Shown here: in pieces, positions 1 to 11,726 of the stretch | Numbering within the stretch: the first letter of the stretch is position 1 | Layout: every line of letters starts with the position of its first letter | The notes under the pieces: generated by a model | Databases searched by the model: none | Told to the model about the DNA's origin: nothing | The model's input: the letters and a program-made list of their open reading frames with translations, nothing else | Translations under genes and position numbers: made by a program | Assembly: GCF_000224145.3 (NCBI RefSeq) | Contig: NC_020169.2 | Coordinates: 2,282,662 to 2,346,661, forward strand | From: Ciona intestinalis | Lineage: Eukaryota; Chordata; Ascidiacea; Phlebobranchia; Cionidae | Length of the DNA: 64,000 nt | Direction of reading: 5' to 3'

Positions 1-873
1 ATGCATAAGCTCCAACTCGGTAGGTCAAATTTATAGTCAACTTTTCATTCCTGAAGCTCAACAATACAAAACCAAAAACTTTCAGCTTACAACAATCAAG
101 TATATATTAAAACATCCTGCCTTTAGTCTCTCAGAATCACAAAAGATTCCATTGCTTTGCACTAAACAGAGTTGCGCTGTAAATGAGAGAATTCCCTTTA
201 AAGGTAAAGTTCCCAGCTCGGCTACCAACAAGCATTTGTGAGAGAGGAAACACGTCACAAACTTTGTCATTCATTCATTGCATCAACGTCGCCCGTTTTA
301 GAAATTTCGTTACAAATATTGCACTCACTGCACGTTGTTGCCCTGATTCTGAACAGCTGTACTAATAGAGTCAAGGCTTTTACTGAATCAAACAGTAAGC
401 TGCGATCCCTTGTCAACATAAAAGTAGTGTATCTCGTTTTACTGCTTTCGCAGTGGGAGGCTTACATATGATAATAAATGAATGAAATGTTTCGGGTTTA
501 GATATTTATTTGCTCTTGAAAGCTTTAAAATCTCAACTACTGTACCTATATCACCTGAAATAATTACAAAATAGACAAAAATATGTGCTTTCTGAAACGG
601 CCCTGCTGTCACATCTTGGCGAAAGAGGTTTATAAGCCATGGCGGACGTATCAGAACAACTCTACATGAATAATGGACAAGGGATGTGAGCATGCGGTTT
701 GATGGTCGAGCTACCTCTATTGTTTTAATGAGCCATCCATGACAAGACCGTTAGGAACGCTGAAGCTTTGTATTAAGAGACCGCATTAAATTTGCATAAG
801 CTGTTATAGCTACATTATCGAGTACATCGACCCTAAACGACAACCATAAATTGGCGATTTAATCTGTTCGTTG

Positions 874-1074
874 TATAGTAGGGTATAGGGGAAGATGGAA
901 GACCATTAGCACATAATATCCAAATGTCCTGATCGTGTTTTAAACAATTAACAACAGTCTATCAAAGTCGTGAGGGTACACTTTTAGCATTTTTCGAATT
1001 TTCTTTGTTCACTATACCAAATGGGACGAGAAAATAGAATAAAAAGGTGTTTCATCTTCCTTCACCCAACTGTA
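874..1074 (+). mobile_element. TA-flanked MITE, complete
   Basis: Reference-orientation copy: 5' end TAGTAGGGTATAGGGGAAGA, core CCTGATCGTGTTTTAAACAA, 3' end AAAAAGGTGTTTCATCTTCC. The terminal inverted repeats and TA flanks suggest mobilisation by a Tc1/mariner-type transposase. Confidence 0.85.
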
Positions 1075-2044
1075 GCAATAAAAGAAAAGCTAAGACGTTT
1101 ATAAGGGTAACTGGAACTAAAATTTGCATTTCAAAAATTTACGGATCAAACCCAATCAATACAAATTAAGCTCGTTAACCCTGTCTAGGCGGTCGTTGAA
1201 ACAGCTGCGATCTGACCACGTCGATAAAAGCTTAGCGGCTAACCTTTGATGTCTGAGCAACAAAGCGTGTAACAACTGCTTGGCTTGTTTTTTATTCTGT
1301 TAAAATAAAGCAGTCCAACTCTGAGGCAAAATCAAATATTAAAATCCTAATCACGAATTGGTTTCCTATAGCGTGTTATTTCTCTGTTTGCTTACATTTA
1401 CAAGTACCTTTGGTTGTCCGTACACTAAAAAGTTCTCTCAGTACGCTGAGAGAATAGCTATAAAGAAAAAGTATTACCTTTGCTTGCACACAGCATGCTG
1501 TTATTGTTGGCTAGAAAATGCCTTTTGTTTCATTTTACGTTTCCCTAAGGAATAACTATAGTAGTCAAACTGCCCTTCCACAGTCTAACTCTATACAGTC
1601 AAACACCTATGCGTTAAAACAACTTTCATACCAGTCGTATTGTTTAGGGGATATTATCTCAAATCAACTTTGCTAACGGATCATCATTAAAGGACGCAAA
1701 ACCTAACTTGTAACTAAACGCATATACTACTACTGTGCTAACTACACAGCATCACTTTACCTCAAGCATACACAAACGACAAACCACATCTGGAACACCA
1801 AAGCTACCACCCGCCGACCTCTCTTATCGGTCTGCAGCCAATGGAAAAGTGCGCTGCTTGATTCGACGTCGCATACCGTCCGTTTAACCATGCTCATCAG
1901 ACTGCGCGCGAGCTAGCGTGATCGAAAATCGTTTTCTGCTGATGGGCAATGATGGCGCTGCGTTTGTACTTATATTTGTTGCATGTCTACTAAAAGCAAA
2001 CTGTGTAGTTATATTTACATACTATATATATCAGATCAGAGCAA

Positions 2045-2215
2045 GCTAGTCCACGTTTTTATTCTCTTTTCTCATTACATTTAGTAGTAAAATTATATAA
2101 CCGTAACTTTACGTCTCCAAAAGAGCGTTCTTAACTGTTAAAACACGATTAGGACATAATGGTCACTATGTGCTAACGTTATCTATCTTACTCCACAGTA
2201 CTATACGATTTCTTC
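2045..2215 (-). mobile_element. MITE, diverged subfamily B
   Basis: Subfamily B core: GTTAAAACACGATTAGGACA and TGTGCTAACG, with a degraded 5' end. Related to copies at 21584, 32187 and 62408. Confidence 0.6.
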
Positions 2216-2654
2216 TAGGCAAGCCACCACTAACTTAACACTAATCTTAACTTTTGCTATAATCTAATACGGATAATCCTATTTGACTTTCATTGTACTC
2301 AACAGTTAGTTTATTATTGGAAACGTCCAAAACATCTCAAATCGTCTTAAATTTCAGAATTCACATTAAGACACCATATACAGTGCAGCAGCTTAACCAT
2401 TTGGGTGTAAATACGATATATGAATTGAAGGGTGAAATTGTCCTATTAAAAAGGCCTACAATAATTTAACCTAATCTTGCAACAAAATAGCACAGATATA
2501 GAAAATATTTTTTTTGGAGGAAAACTAAAAAATAACCGACACAATGAAGTTATTTCAACTAAAACCAGCAGGAATTTAAAAATGGCCGTTATGGTTTCGA
2601 AAAGGTCTAATTGAAACACTTAGATTTTTAAGTCAAAATTAAAAAAAATGGAAA

Positions 2655-5600
2655 TCAGCCTAAAACTGCTCCGATTCCAACTGCGACTTTGTCTTTCTTT
2701 ATGTTGTATGTTCCGGTTAAGTTGAGGGTAATTGGTAACGGTTGCAACCTCTTTTCCAAAGCACTGCCAATCGTCCATTCAGAGGTTAACATGCCTAGGA
2801 TTTTTAAATTGTTTCTTTTTATATTTTGGATTTTTATAAGGTGAACAGAAGAGGTGGACTGACAGCCCAAGATGTCAAAATAATGCCGTTGATCTTAACG
2901 GTTAGGAGCCAAAGGCTATAAAAGACAGTCACGGGGCTATTTATTAAGGTTAATGTTTTGCACATTTAAATTTAAAAAAAAATAAAACAAAATAAATTAT
3001 ACAAATATAGTATAAAATCATGTGAACTGAATACAGCATAAGTGAGTATTTAACAGTGTCCATATAAAATGGTAAGCTGCATACACTGCACGCACTTACC
3101 TTTAAAGAGAAGATTCATTTTTGGAAGGTCCATTTGATATGCGAATGTTGTTACACTTTCCTTGTTTTTTAAAGACGCCTCGAGTTCTACACCCACTTGC
3201 ACATTTTCATTTGCCTTTCTATAAAAACTGGCATGCATGCCTCCTGCAGCGATAGTGCCTGCTGCTTGCCAGTTTTCAGCTGTGTTAAAATAAACAATGG
3301 AAGATAATTTTAGTTACCAAGTTTCAGGTTTACTAAGCATTGCAGAAAGGAAAAATAACTTTCTGGGTGACTAATTTTAAAATTTTTCTAGGAAGTTTAC
3401 GATTTCGACACCTTCTCAAGATTAAAAATCTCCTGGGTTAATTGCTGTTGAGTGTCTTGCTCAAAGAAAGACACACGGACATATACCAATAATGGTAGCA
3501 GCGTTGAGCCTTGAACCATGCCCTCTTGGTTGAATACATGCTCTGTAACTCTTAGGCTAGAGCACCAGATATATAACACTTCATTTAAAGTACAATTTTT
3601 ATTAAAAGTTACTCCTTAATGTTAATGTAACCAATTTAAAAACACATAGTTATACTTACTCTTATACCTCCCAGCTATTGAAGCAATAGCTTGTTGTCTT
3701 GCAGCACCACGTTGGTATAATAATTCGGAACCAATTGAGAGTTTTGGTGTAATTGCTTGCAGATAATGTACAATAAGCATGCCTGTAATACAGAATATTG
3801 GTTAACCTTAACGCAACAATAAAATTTTTTGTTTTAGGAAGTTTTATGAAAAAAACATTTTTGTACTTGATATCTAATTCATGTAGCAAAAAAATCAAAC
3901 TTAATTTGTACCTGTCCCATTGAGTAAATCCGGGTCGGCACAAACGACGGATAAAGTGGAATCATTGAACACGACATCTCCACCTACTTGGACGGACTGT
4001 AGTTTTGAACCAAGAGTCTAAAACAGCAAAGAATTATTTTTAACACAACAAAAATGATAGCAACTTTCAATTAATACAAATGTGTTTGAATTAGTTTAAC
4101 ATTTCTTCCAATTAGAGCTTTAATGTGTTTAATTAAAAGGAATTTACTTAATTTTTACATTGCATCGTCTGTAGGGTGTAACCGTGTAATGGTCACGCCT
4201 TTTATCCAAAACATTCCTTCTTTTTTTATCAATATTTATCAAATTTATCAACTGTTGTTTTACCCTTACTACGGGTGTTTTNNNNNNNNNNNNNNNNNNN
4301 NNNNNNNNNNNNNNNNNNNNNNNNNNNNNNNGAATACATGCTCTGTAACTCTTAGGCTAGAGCACCAGATATACAACACTTCATTTAAAGTACAATTTTT
4401 ATTAAAAGTTACTCCTTAATGTTAATGTAACCAATTTAAAAACACATAGTTATACTTACTCTTATACCTCCCAGCTATTGAAGCAATAGCTTGTTGTCTT
4501 GCAGCACCACGTTGGTATAATAATTCGGAACCAATTGAGAGTTTTGGTGTAATTGCTTGCAGGTAATGTACAATAAGCATGCCTGTAATACAGAATATTG
4601 GTTAACCTTAACGTAACAATAAAATTTTTAGTATAAATTGCATTTTAACAATAATTTAGTTTATAAAGTATAAAAAAGGGCATTAATTGTAACATATTGG
4701 GCTTTACATGTTTTAGGAAGTTTTATGAAAAAACATTTTTGTACTTGATATCTAATTCATGTAGCAAATAAATCAAACTTAATTTGTACCTGTCCCATTG
4801 AGTAAATCCGGGTCGGCACAAACGACGGATAGAGTGGAATCATTGAACACAACATCTCCACCTACTTGGACGGACTGTAGTTTTGAACCAAGAGTCTAAA
4901 ACAGCAAAGAATTATTTTTAACACAACAAAAATGATAGCAACTTTCAATTAATACAAATGTGTTTGAATTAGTTTAATATTTCTTCCAATTAGAGGTTTA
5001 ATGTGTTTAATTAAAAGGAATTTACTTAATTTTTACATTGCATCGTCTGTAGGGTGTAACCGTGTAATGGTCACGCCTTTTATCCAAAACATTCCTTCTT
5101 TTTTTATCAATATTTATCAAATTTATCAACTGTTGTTTTACCCTTACTACGGGTCTTTCCGCTTTTGTAAACTGTCTTGTTCTTAATAATCGTGACCGAA
5201 GAGACAAAACAAATTTCATTTAACTAAAATATTTTGACTTATTGGAAATAGATAAAGCCAAGAACAAATATATTGATTGTTAAATACCTGAGCAATACAT
5301 TTTGCTTTAAATCTTGATGTAACTTGGTGAATAAACTGAGCTTGTAAGTTGCCTTCATTGCTCATTTCCCCAATCATAACTGGGTATGCCTTCAAAAAGC
5401 AATACAGGATTTAAATTAAATGTAAATAAAGGAACTTACTGTAATAAATTACATGAATGGCTCTGGGAAGAGAGATATGAAGGTGGACAGTTCTTGTAAT
5501 GAAATAACAGCCTGGATCAGGTGTTACTAAATTTATAGGGATTTTTTGCAGAGAATGGATTTATTAGTCTCTTATTTGAATATAATCTAAACGCTTTAAA

Positions 5601-7452
5601 TAGAATCTAAATGTTTTCAAACATCTGTGTTATAGCGACTGGACGAGGATAAACAAGTTGTATACATACATTCACATTAATTCATGTTAAGAGTGAGAAC
5701 AATAAAAAATGTATGACAATTTTTCTTTTTTTAAAAAATATTGTTCTCGCTCTGGCTGAGAGTGAGAACAATAACAAATGTATGCGTGTTTTTTTTTGAA
5801 ATTACCTCAGTAGGACTTGGTTGTTTGGTGCCAACATATGTTGATCCAAACCTGTATGATGAACCTTCATTGTTTAAGTGCACGGTGTGTTGCGCCTGCC
5901 AATAGAAAAACATAAGACATCAAAAAAAACACAAAAACAATTTCAAGACTTTAGGCTCTTTAATTTTCAATGTTTTTTTTTGTGTTTTTAATTTGTTTTT
6001 TTAATTTCTTTCATTTTTAATGCATTTAATGTAAGTGAACCACAGTAGTATAACAAAATATGCTTCAATTACATATTAAGTTGAAAAAGACTTCAAATTT
6101 TAAACATTAAAAATATTTATGTGAATTCAGGATAATACAAGCCGACCAACCTGAAAGTGAGAACTAAGACCTTTGTTAACAATAAACCTTAAACCTTCAA
6201 ATGGCTGAAGAGCAATATCTGCAAATAAAAAAAGAAACTACATGATGCACATGCAGGCAATGCAGGGGTAATAGTAAAACTAAGTGGTAAATCCAAATTT
6301 TGGGTGAATTGAGAACATATAGGCTATATCGTAAAATTATGTAATGCATAATAAAACAAGCTTTTGCTAAACCTTTGCAGGATTTGTGAATTGCTTTATA
6401 GTTTATTTATAGCATTTTTCTTACCAAATTGTGGGCGAATTTAAGATACTTAATACATATATTGTAAAATTATATATATATAGATTATAGATATATATTT
6501 ATATCTGTGGCCGTGGGAATATATATAGCAGGGTAGGGGAAGATGGGACACCTTTCACACATAATAACCAAATATCCTGATCGTGTTTTAAACAATTAAC
6601 AACGGTCTATGGGAGCCTTGAAGATAAAGTTTTATAAAAAATCGTTGAATGTTTGTTTACTACCAAACTGAAGGAGAAAATAGATTAAAAAGGTGTCCCA
6701 TCTTCCCCCTCCCTGCTATATATAATGCATAGTTAAAATGAGCTTTTTGCTGAACCTTTGCAGGGCTTGTGAATTTCCTCAAACGTTCCCACAGAATTTG
6801 TGGCGGTTTTCGAATGCACTGGTGTTGCATCAACTGGAGAGGAAGGAGGTAATGGTTCTACTGGAACAACTGGTGGTGGTGCTTCAACTGGGGGCGGGGT
6901 GGCTGCTGGAAAAATTGGGAATAATGTTAACAACATTTTTTGCAATATTTTTATTTTTTACTTCATGCTTATTACTATTAGGTAAAAATCCAGTCTGTAG
7001 AATAAAGCAGTTTCTGACATGATCTTCTGTGTGCAAGTGCTGGTTCTTTTTGCGTCCTGTGTGCTATCATTAAAAATCGACGTGCAATGTATGTTCATAT
7101 TGCCACATTTGGAAACACTTATTTTGGTAGATTTAGTTCATTGTTTAATTAATTTTTAGTAGGACAAATTAAAATCCTATGCTCCCGCGTCCCGCCGTAC
7201 TCTGCAAAATGGTTAAAAGAGTTGTCCATTAAGGCACAAATCTATCTATTTACTGATGGCAAAAATTTTAATACATAATGTCTTTGCAAGACAGAACACT
7301 ATTACTTGCAAAAAAATATTGTGCAATTAAAGAATGCTAAGGAAGCAAAACTGCAATCAACCTTTAATAAACGATTATGTTCATTTTAACATACCAGTTT
7401 CTGCTGGTGTAGAAGAGGACCAACCCCAAGATGCTGCGTGTGCGTTTCCCAT
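2655..7452 (-). CDS. TOMM40: TOMM40, mitochondrial outer-membrane import pore (9 exons)
   Basis: This is the beta-barrel channel of the TOM complex, through which nuclear-encoded precursors enter mitochondria. Exons (minus strand): 7395-7452, 6756-6905, 6151-6218, 5806-5895, 5288-5389, 4790-4895, 4460-4582, 3100-3280, 2655-2794. The N-terminus begins MGNAHAAS and is followed by a proline-rich segment, as in animal Tom40. The barrel then shows GTFEEIHKPCK, VNKGLSSHFQ, TYVGTKQPSPTE, VHYLQAITP, MHASFYRKANENVQVGVELE and DLPKMNLLFK, and ends WTIGSALEKRLQPLPITL...AVGIGAVLG-stop. Expected length is about 338 aa; the human protein is 361. Exons 6 and 7 are present twice because of an assembly duplication. 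Exon 8 is 181 nt where reading frame demands 180: the G run near 3240 puts the upstream and downstream halves in different frames, most likely an assembly or sequencing error. Start and stop match the family well. Confidence 0.95.
3410..3560. repeat. SINE-like dispersed repeat copy in TOMM40 intron
   Basis: It contains the block seen in other copies: GTGTCTTGCTCAAAGA, then GCAGCGTTGAGCC, TTGAACC, and a tail with GAATACATGCTCTG. The same order occurs at 35222-35430 and 38011-38215. The layout resembles tRNA-related SINEs; family assignment is inference. Confidence 0.45.
3532..4281. other. first copy of assembly-duplicated TOMM40 segment
   Basis: This segment is nearly identical to 4332-5157 across a 50-N gap. 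It carries second copies of TOMM40 exon 7 (3660-3782) and exon 6 (3912-4017) with the same splice sites and lengths. The copies differ by scattered substitutions, and an insert of roughly 80 bp is present only in the second copy (about 4628-4712). The pattern fits two unmerged haplotypes rather than a real exon duplication. Confidence 0.85.
4282..4331. other. assembly gap (50 N)
   Basis: A run of exactly 50 N separates the two near-identical TOMM40 segments. The round size suggests a placeholder of unknown true length. Confidence 0.99.
4332..5157. other. second copy of assembly-duplicated TOMM40 segment
   Basis: This repeats 3532-4281 and contains TOMM40 exon 7 (4460-4582) and exon 6 (4790-4895). 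It is contiguous with upstream exon 5, so I use these exon copies in the model. The first copy is contiguous with downstream exon 8. Confidence 0.85.
6525..6720 (+). mobile_element. TA-flanked MITE, complete
   Basis: Ends TAGCAGGGTAGGGGAAGATG and CATCTTCCCCCTCCCTGCTA are inverse complements. It lies in TOMM40 intron 2, about 36 bp from exon 2. Confidence 0.9.
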
Positions 7453-7969
7453 CAGTAGATTATGTTTCTTTCCCTTTAAACTTCTTCAATATACAGTGTA
7501 CGATACGCACGAATGACACAATAACACTGCGACTATTATTGGCTCACTGGTCAAAATATTTTAGAATCTAAAACTTACATACAGAAACAATACAATAGCA
7601 GCACAGCAGTTCACTCACGTGCGCGAATTGAACTGTGTTAACTCATGCGACGCACACTGTTAGATCCTATAAAGGGAAAGGCTCCAATTTTGAAACCAAA
7701 AACTTACTTGCCGAACATTGCAAAATACTGTTAAAATTTTGAATTATAACTAATGATGTGTACAGTATTGTATATAGCTTAACAATGGCGATGACCAGAA
7801 CTAAAATATAGCTTCAATATTTCGCTTTGTTGCGCAATAAAGCATCAGAATCGTGTTTGTGTATCATTAATGATACAGTAACTGAACACTTGTTACCAAG
7901 TGACAGTTTCCGTAAATCAAAGACGTAAGTTACATTTTATTTCCTCTAGTATTCGGAACCTCAAGTGAG
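7453..7969. promoter_or_regulatory. divergent intergenic promoter region, TOMM40 / tetraspanin-like
   Basis: About 517 bp separate the start codons of TOMM40 (leftward) and the tetraspanin-like gene (rightward). The two genes must share or closely juxtapose promoters here. I see no clear TATA box that I would assign to either gene. Confidence 0.5.
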
Positions 7970-9870
7970 ATGAAACGCTCCACAAACTCCTGCGTAAGTG
8001 TTGGTATAGTCTGTGTCTTTAGGGATGTTTTGGAAAACGTAACACTTTTCTACTTTACCTAATTAAGTTAGTCTAGGTAGCCAACCGAAAGGCAGCTATA
8101 CCTTTACAACTATACCTTTATTTACTGTATATTAAACCGATTTTAGGCTTGCGGCGCGCTTCAATTATTGTGCAATACTTCAATTCTGGTCGTCGCATTT
8201 TTGCTGATGGCATGGGGCATCATTTCCAAACTACATTTTGCTGGATATCTAGAAACAGATTACGCTACGGAGGCAATGGTAAACCTTGCCCATACCTTCA
8301 TAGATGAAAACACTATCCGCCGAGTTCATCAGTTGTTCTTCTAATATCGGGTTCTTTAATTAATTTCAATTTAGTAAGTATATACACGGATAAATAAGCG
8401 CATAACAATTTGTACTAGTCCTAACTACAAGACGATTTAGGTTTTATTAGAATGTTGGTCAGCAAAATCCGTACTGAAGAAAGAACGCGGCGAGCTGAAA
8501 AAACTCAAGATCTTTTTACATGTACTTCTGTGGTCACAGATATTGATGTGTATACTTGTTGCAGTCCTATGCGTGTTTGGCAAGGACTTTATAATATTCA
8601 ACATGGAAGCATACATGGCAACAGCCATCGAGGAAGGAGACCCTAAAGCGACAGCTAGCATTGAATCATATCAGGTATCGGACTTATTGTGGTTTGTGCG
8701 CCTGCCTCTCTGTTATTGTGGTTTGTGCGCCTGCCTCTCTGTTATTGTGGTTTGTGCGCCTGCCTCTAGCTCCGGCACGAGCTGTGTAAAACAGAATACT
8801 CGTGTTTTAATGCTTGTAGGGCTAAGATAAATAGGTTACATTTATACAACTTACCACAAGCCGTTTTCTTAAACATTAAAAAATGAAATGACATTTATAC
8901 TGTACAGGTGTTCTTCGGCTGTTGCGGAGCTCATAACATTTCCGACTGGAGTTCTCAGTCTGTCCCGGTCTCATGCTGTATAATACCACTGAACAACTGC
9001 TCGAATGCTTACAACACTACAGCGCCAAGGCCTACCGAATCTACAGCGGGGTTTAGCACTGATACATTTACTGATTTAGACCAATCAACGGAGTTAAGCG
9101 GTTTGCAGGACATTTCTGCTTTGATCACAGAACAAGAAATAATCGTTACGACACAAGACACTGTCCTGGTAAACGTAGCTGTCTATACGCAGGGCTGTAA
9201 CGAAGTCGTGACATTATATTCGCATACCACAACTGCCGTATGTATTCTGCATCTAACACTGGTTTTCTCGTTATATTTTGGTTGGGCAATTCGATTAAAG
9301 ATGAACTACAAACCGCACAGGAAAAGTCAAATTATTAAAGTAGTTCCAGTCATGGCTGACAACTCGTTTTCAAGTCGCACATCCCTTGTTCGGGACACAC
9401 GCAGCGAAATGCTGCTGTTGAACTCAATGGGAAGTTTACAGAATAGAACACGTCGACCAAATACAACCAGCCATGAAAAAATTAGAACAGTAGAGCAGCC
9501 AAGCAGCAGAATATTTTCGTTGTCGGTAATTAAAGTGTTATGTCGTTACGAACCGTTCAATAAAACTTGTATTTTAACTTAAAGCTAATATACGATAAGC
9601 TGTAGGCCTAGCAGCACAGTATTTAGTTTTTGATTCACATAAATTGGACTAAACCTTTTGCAGGAAACCAAAGTCAACGCAGTTCACAAAGCTGAATCAA
9701 AATGCAGTATACCACAGTTTCAAGATTGGAACGAGGTCCGCAAAAGCGTGGACGGGACGAACCAACGCTGGGCGGATATCTCTAGAACTCTGGTGAAGGC
9801 TTCTAGTAGTTTCGGAAGCGATGAAAACGATACTACATCACTTGTTAGCATTCAAAGCATAGAATGGTAA
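7970..9870 (+). CDS. tetraspanin-like membrane protein (5 exons)
   Basis: Exons: 7970-7993, 8147-8278, 8441-8674, 8908-9525, 9664-9870; all junctions are phase 0 and GT-AG, giving about 398 aa. A first membrane segment (SILVVAFLLMAWGIISKL) follows MKRSTNSC. A second hydrophobic segment (FLHVLLWSQILMCILVAVL) is preceded by a charged AKSVLKKERGELKK stretch, like the loop before tetraspanin TM3. The extracellular loop has CCG, then PVSCC, NNC and GC, the cysteine pattern of a tetraspanin large loop. A last membrane segment (VCILHLTLVFSLYFGWAI) precedes a long serine-rich tail. Only three hydrophobic segments are visible; the usual TM2 is missing from this model, either lost or in an exon I could not find in the 162-bp intron 2. 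A poly(A) signal AATAAA lies at 9939. Confidence 0.8.
8684..8767. repeat. 29-bp minisatellite, about 2.9 copies
   Basis: The unit begins TTATTGTGGTTTGTGCGCCT and is repeated at 8684, 8713 and 8742 with almost no divergence. It lies in intron 3 of the tetraspanin-like gene, just after the splice donor. Confidence 0.9.
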
Positions 9871-10322
9871 TTGTACAATGCGAGATACGGTTGTTTACAA
9901 TGGGAAGCATGGTATTTTATTCCTATGGTTTAGTACTAAATAAAGAATTTGTCCTGGGAATGTCGTACAAGATGGTCCTATACCATATATTGCTGGGGAT
10001 GTAAAAATACTCAAAAACTAAGTGAGCATGGTACAGTGTAGCTTGGATTAGGAATTACGGTTAACGCCGGCAGCTTCACAGTTGGAATGTGTAAAAGAAT
10101 ATACGCGTATAGAAAACATGATTGTAGTAATACGTCTCTAGTATAAGACCTCTTCTTGGTTAACGTGCGTTTTCGATCCATTAAAAACATACATCTCTTG
10201 GAGAACGTTGCAGCGGTCAGAAAACAGTTTACTCCTCTTGTCAAAGTGGGTTTTTTTCCCGTTCTCATTTGATAAATACGTTAAGGAAGCCGAATATAAC
10301 GTTTAGTGTCACGAGTAAGGTG
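9774..10322. other. first copy of assembly-duplicated tetraspanin 3' end
   Basis: This segment covers the end of the last exon, the stop codon, the poly(A) signal and downstream sequence, and is repeated at 10448-10988 beyond a gap. The copies differ by small indels and substitutions. Confidence 0.85.
9939..9944 (+). terminator. poly(A) signal of tetraspanin-like gene
   Basis: AATAAA lies about 70 bp after the stop codon and is repeated in the duplicated copy near 10612. Confidence 0.7.
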
Positions 10323-10447
10323 NNNNNNNNNNNNNNNNNNNNNNNNNNNNNNNNNNNNNNNNNNNNNNNNNNNNNNNNNNNNNNNNNNNNNNNNNNNNNN
10401 NNNNNNNNNNNNNNNNNNNNNNNNNNNNNNNNNNNNNNNNNNNNNNN
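10323..10447. other. assembly gap (125 N)
   Basis: A run of about 125 N lies between two near-identical copies of the tetraspanin-like 3' region. Confidence 0.98.
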
Positions 10448-10988
10448 GGATATCTCTAGAACTCGGGTAAGGCTTCTAGTAGTTTCGGAAGCGATGAAAA
10501 CGATACTACATCACTTGTTAGCATTCAAAGCATAGAATGGTAATTGTACAATGCGAGATACGGTTGTTTACAATGGGAAGCATGGTATTTTATTCCTATA
10601 GTTTAGTACTGAATAAAGAATATGTCCAGGGGGTCCTATATTCTTCCATATATTGCTGGGGATGTAAAAATACTCAAAAACTAAGTGAGCATGGTACAGT
10701 GTAGCTTGGATTAGGAATTACGGTTAACGCCGGCAGCTTCACAGTTATTGGAATGTGTAAAAGAATATACGGGTATAGAAAACATGATTGTAGTAATACG
10801 TCTCTAGTATAAGACCTCTTCTTGGTTAACGTGCGTTTTCGATCCATTAAAAACATACATCTCTTGGAGAACGTTGCAGCGGTCAGAAAACAATTTACTC
10901 CTCTTGTCAAAGTGGGTTTTTTCCCCGTTCTCATTTGATAAATACGTTAAGGAAGCCGAATATAACGTTTAGTGTCACGAGTAAGGTG
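10448..10988 (+). other. second copy of tetraspanin-like 3' end (probable haplotype)
   Basis: It starts inside the last coding exon and repeats the 3' UTR. In its short coding part it differs from the first copy by a missing base and substitutions near 10465, so it would not read through in the same frame. It is probably an unmerged or lower-quality allele, not a second gene. Confidence 0.8.
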
Positions 10989-11175
10989 CCACAACACAGG
11001 ACAACAGTTGAAACTCGTTCCTTGAAATTGTCAAGGTCGGGATGACGACCATAAAAGAAATCTAGGAAAGACTGAACCAAAAGAAGCGTTGTAAACAGAA
11101 GTGGCGATATTGTTTTTGTGTGTTTTACGTTTGATAATCAAATAAATACTGCAGTTAAAACTTAATAGTATAATA

Positions 11176-11379
11176 TAATAGGGTGGGGAAAGACGGGACA
11201 CCTTTAGCACATACTATCCAAATATCCTGATCGTGTTTTAAACAATTAACAACAGTCTATGGGAGTTGTGAGGAAACGGTTTTATAATTCTTTAAATTTT
11301 CTTTGTTTTCTACAAAATGGAACGAGAAAATAGATCGAAAAGGTTGCCTATCTCCCCCCCCACCGGCCCACCCTACTGT
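11176..11379 (+). mobile_element. TA-flanked MITE, complete
   Basis: Ends TAATAGGGTGGGGAAAGACG and the inverse ACCCTACTGTA. It lies between the tetraspanin-like gene and MBTPS2. Confidence 0.85.
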
Positions 11380-11726
11380 ACTACCGTTTAAGGATGCGGC
11401 CTAATTATAAAAAATTAATAGCAAAGCTTTGGCGACTTATGAACTGTTACATGGGTAAAATAAAAATGATTTACCTACAAAAAAAGTCAAAAGGCGTTCT
11501 GAACATCTTATACTAAACAACCAGAAAAATTTATATGTTAAAATACTTTTGGGTCATTAGGGGTTGACAAGCACTGACCTGGACAAATCAACCAGTCTAA
11601 TATTTCTATTTTAACCGAATGACTATTTTAAAAGAAGAAATGTAAAGTATTTCAGATTGACTGTGGGAAGTTAATAGAAAAATTAAAGATCAAAAATGAA
11701 CATTTATTTATTTAGATAATACTAAC

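Larger units (their letters stand above)
1..2650. other. intergenic region without a recognised gene
   Basis: I see no convincing exon in any frame. The short open frames lack homology to families I know and lack splice-site context. The stretch carries one complete MITE copy (874-1074) and one copy of a diverged MITE subfamily (2045-2215). Around 1800-1960 the sequence is locally richer in C, G and CpG and could be a promoter for a gene to the left, but nothing confirms this. Confidence 0.5.

Noticed and set aside
8684-8767. CRISPR-like regular repeats
   Set aside because: The 29-bp units are directly adjacent without spacers, in a eukaryotic intron; this is a minisatellite.
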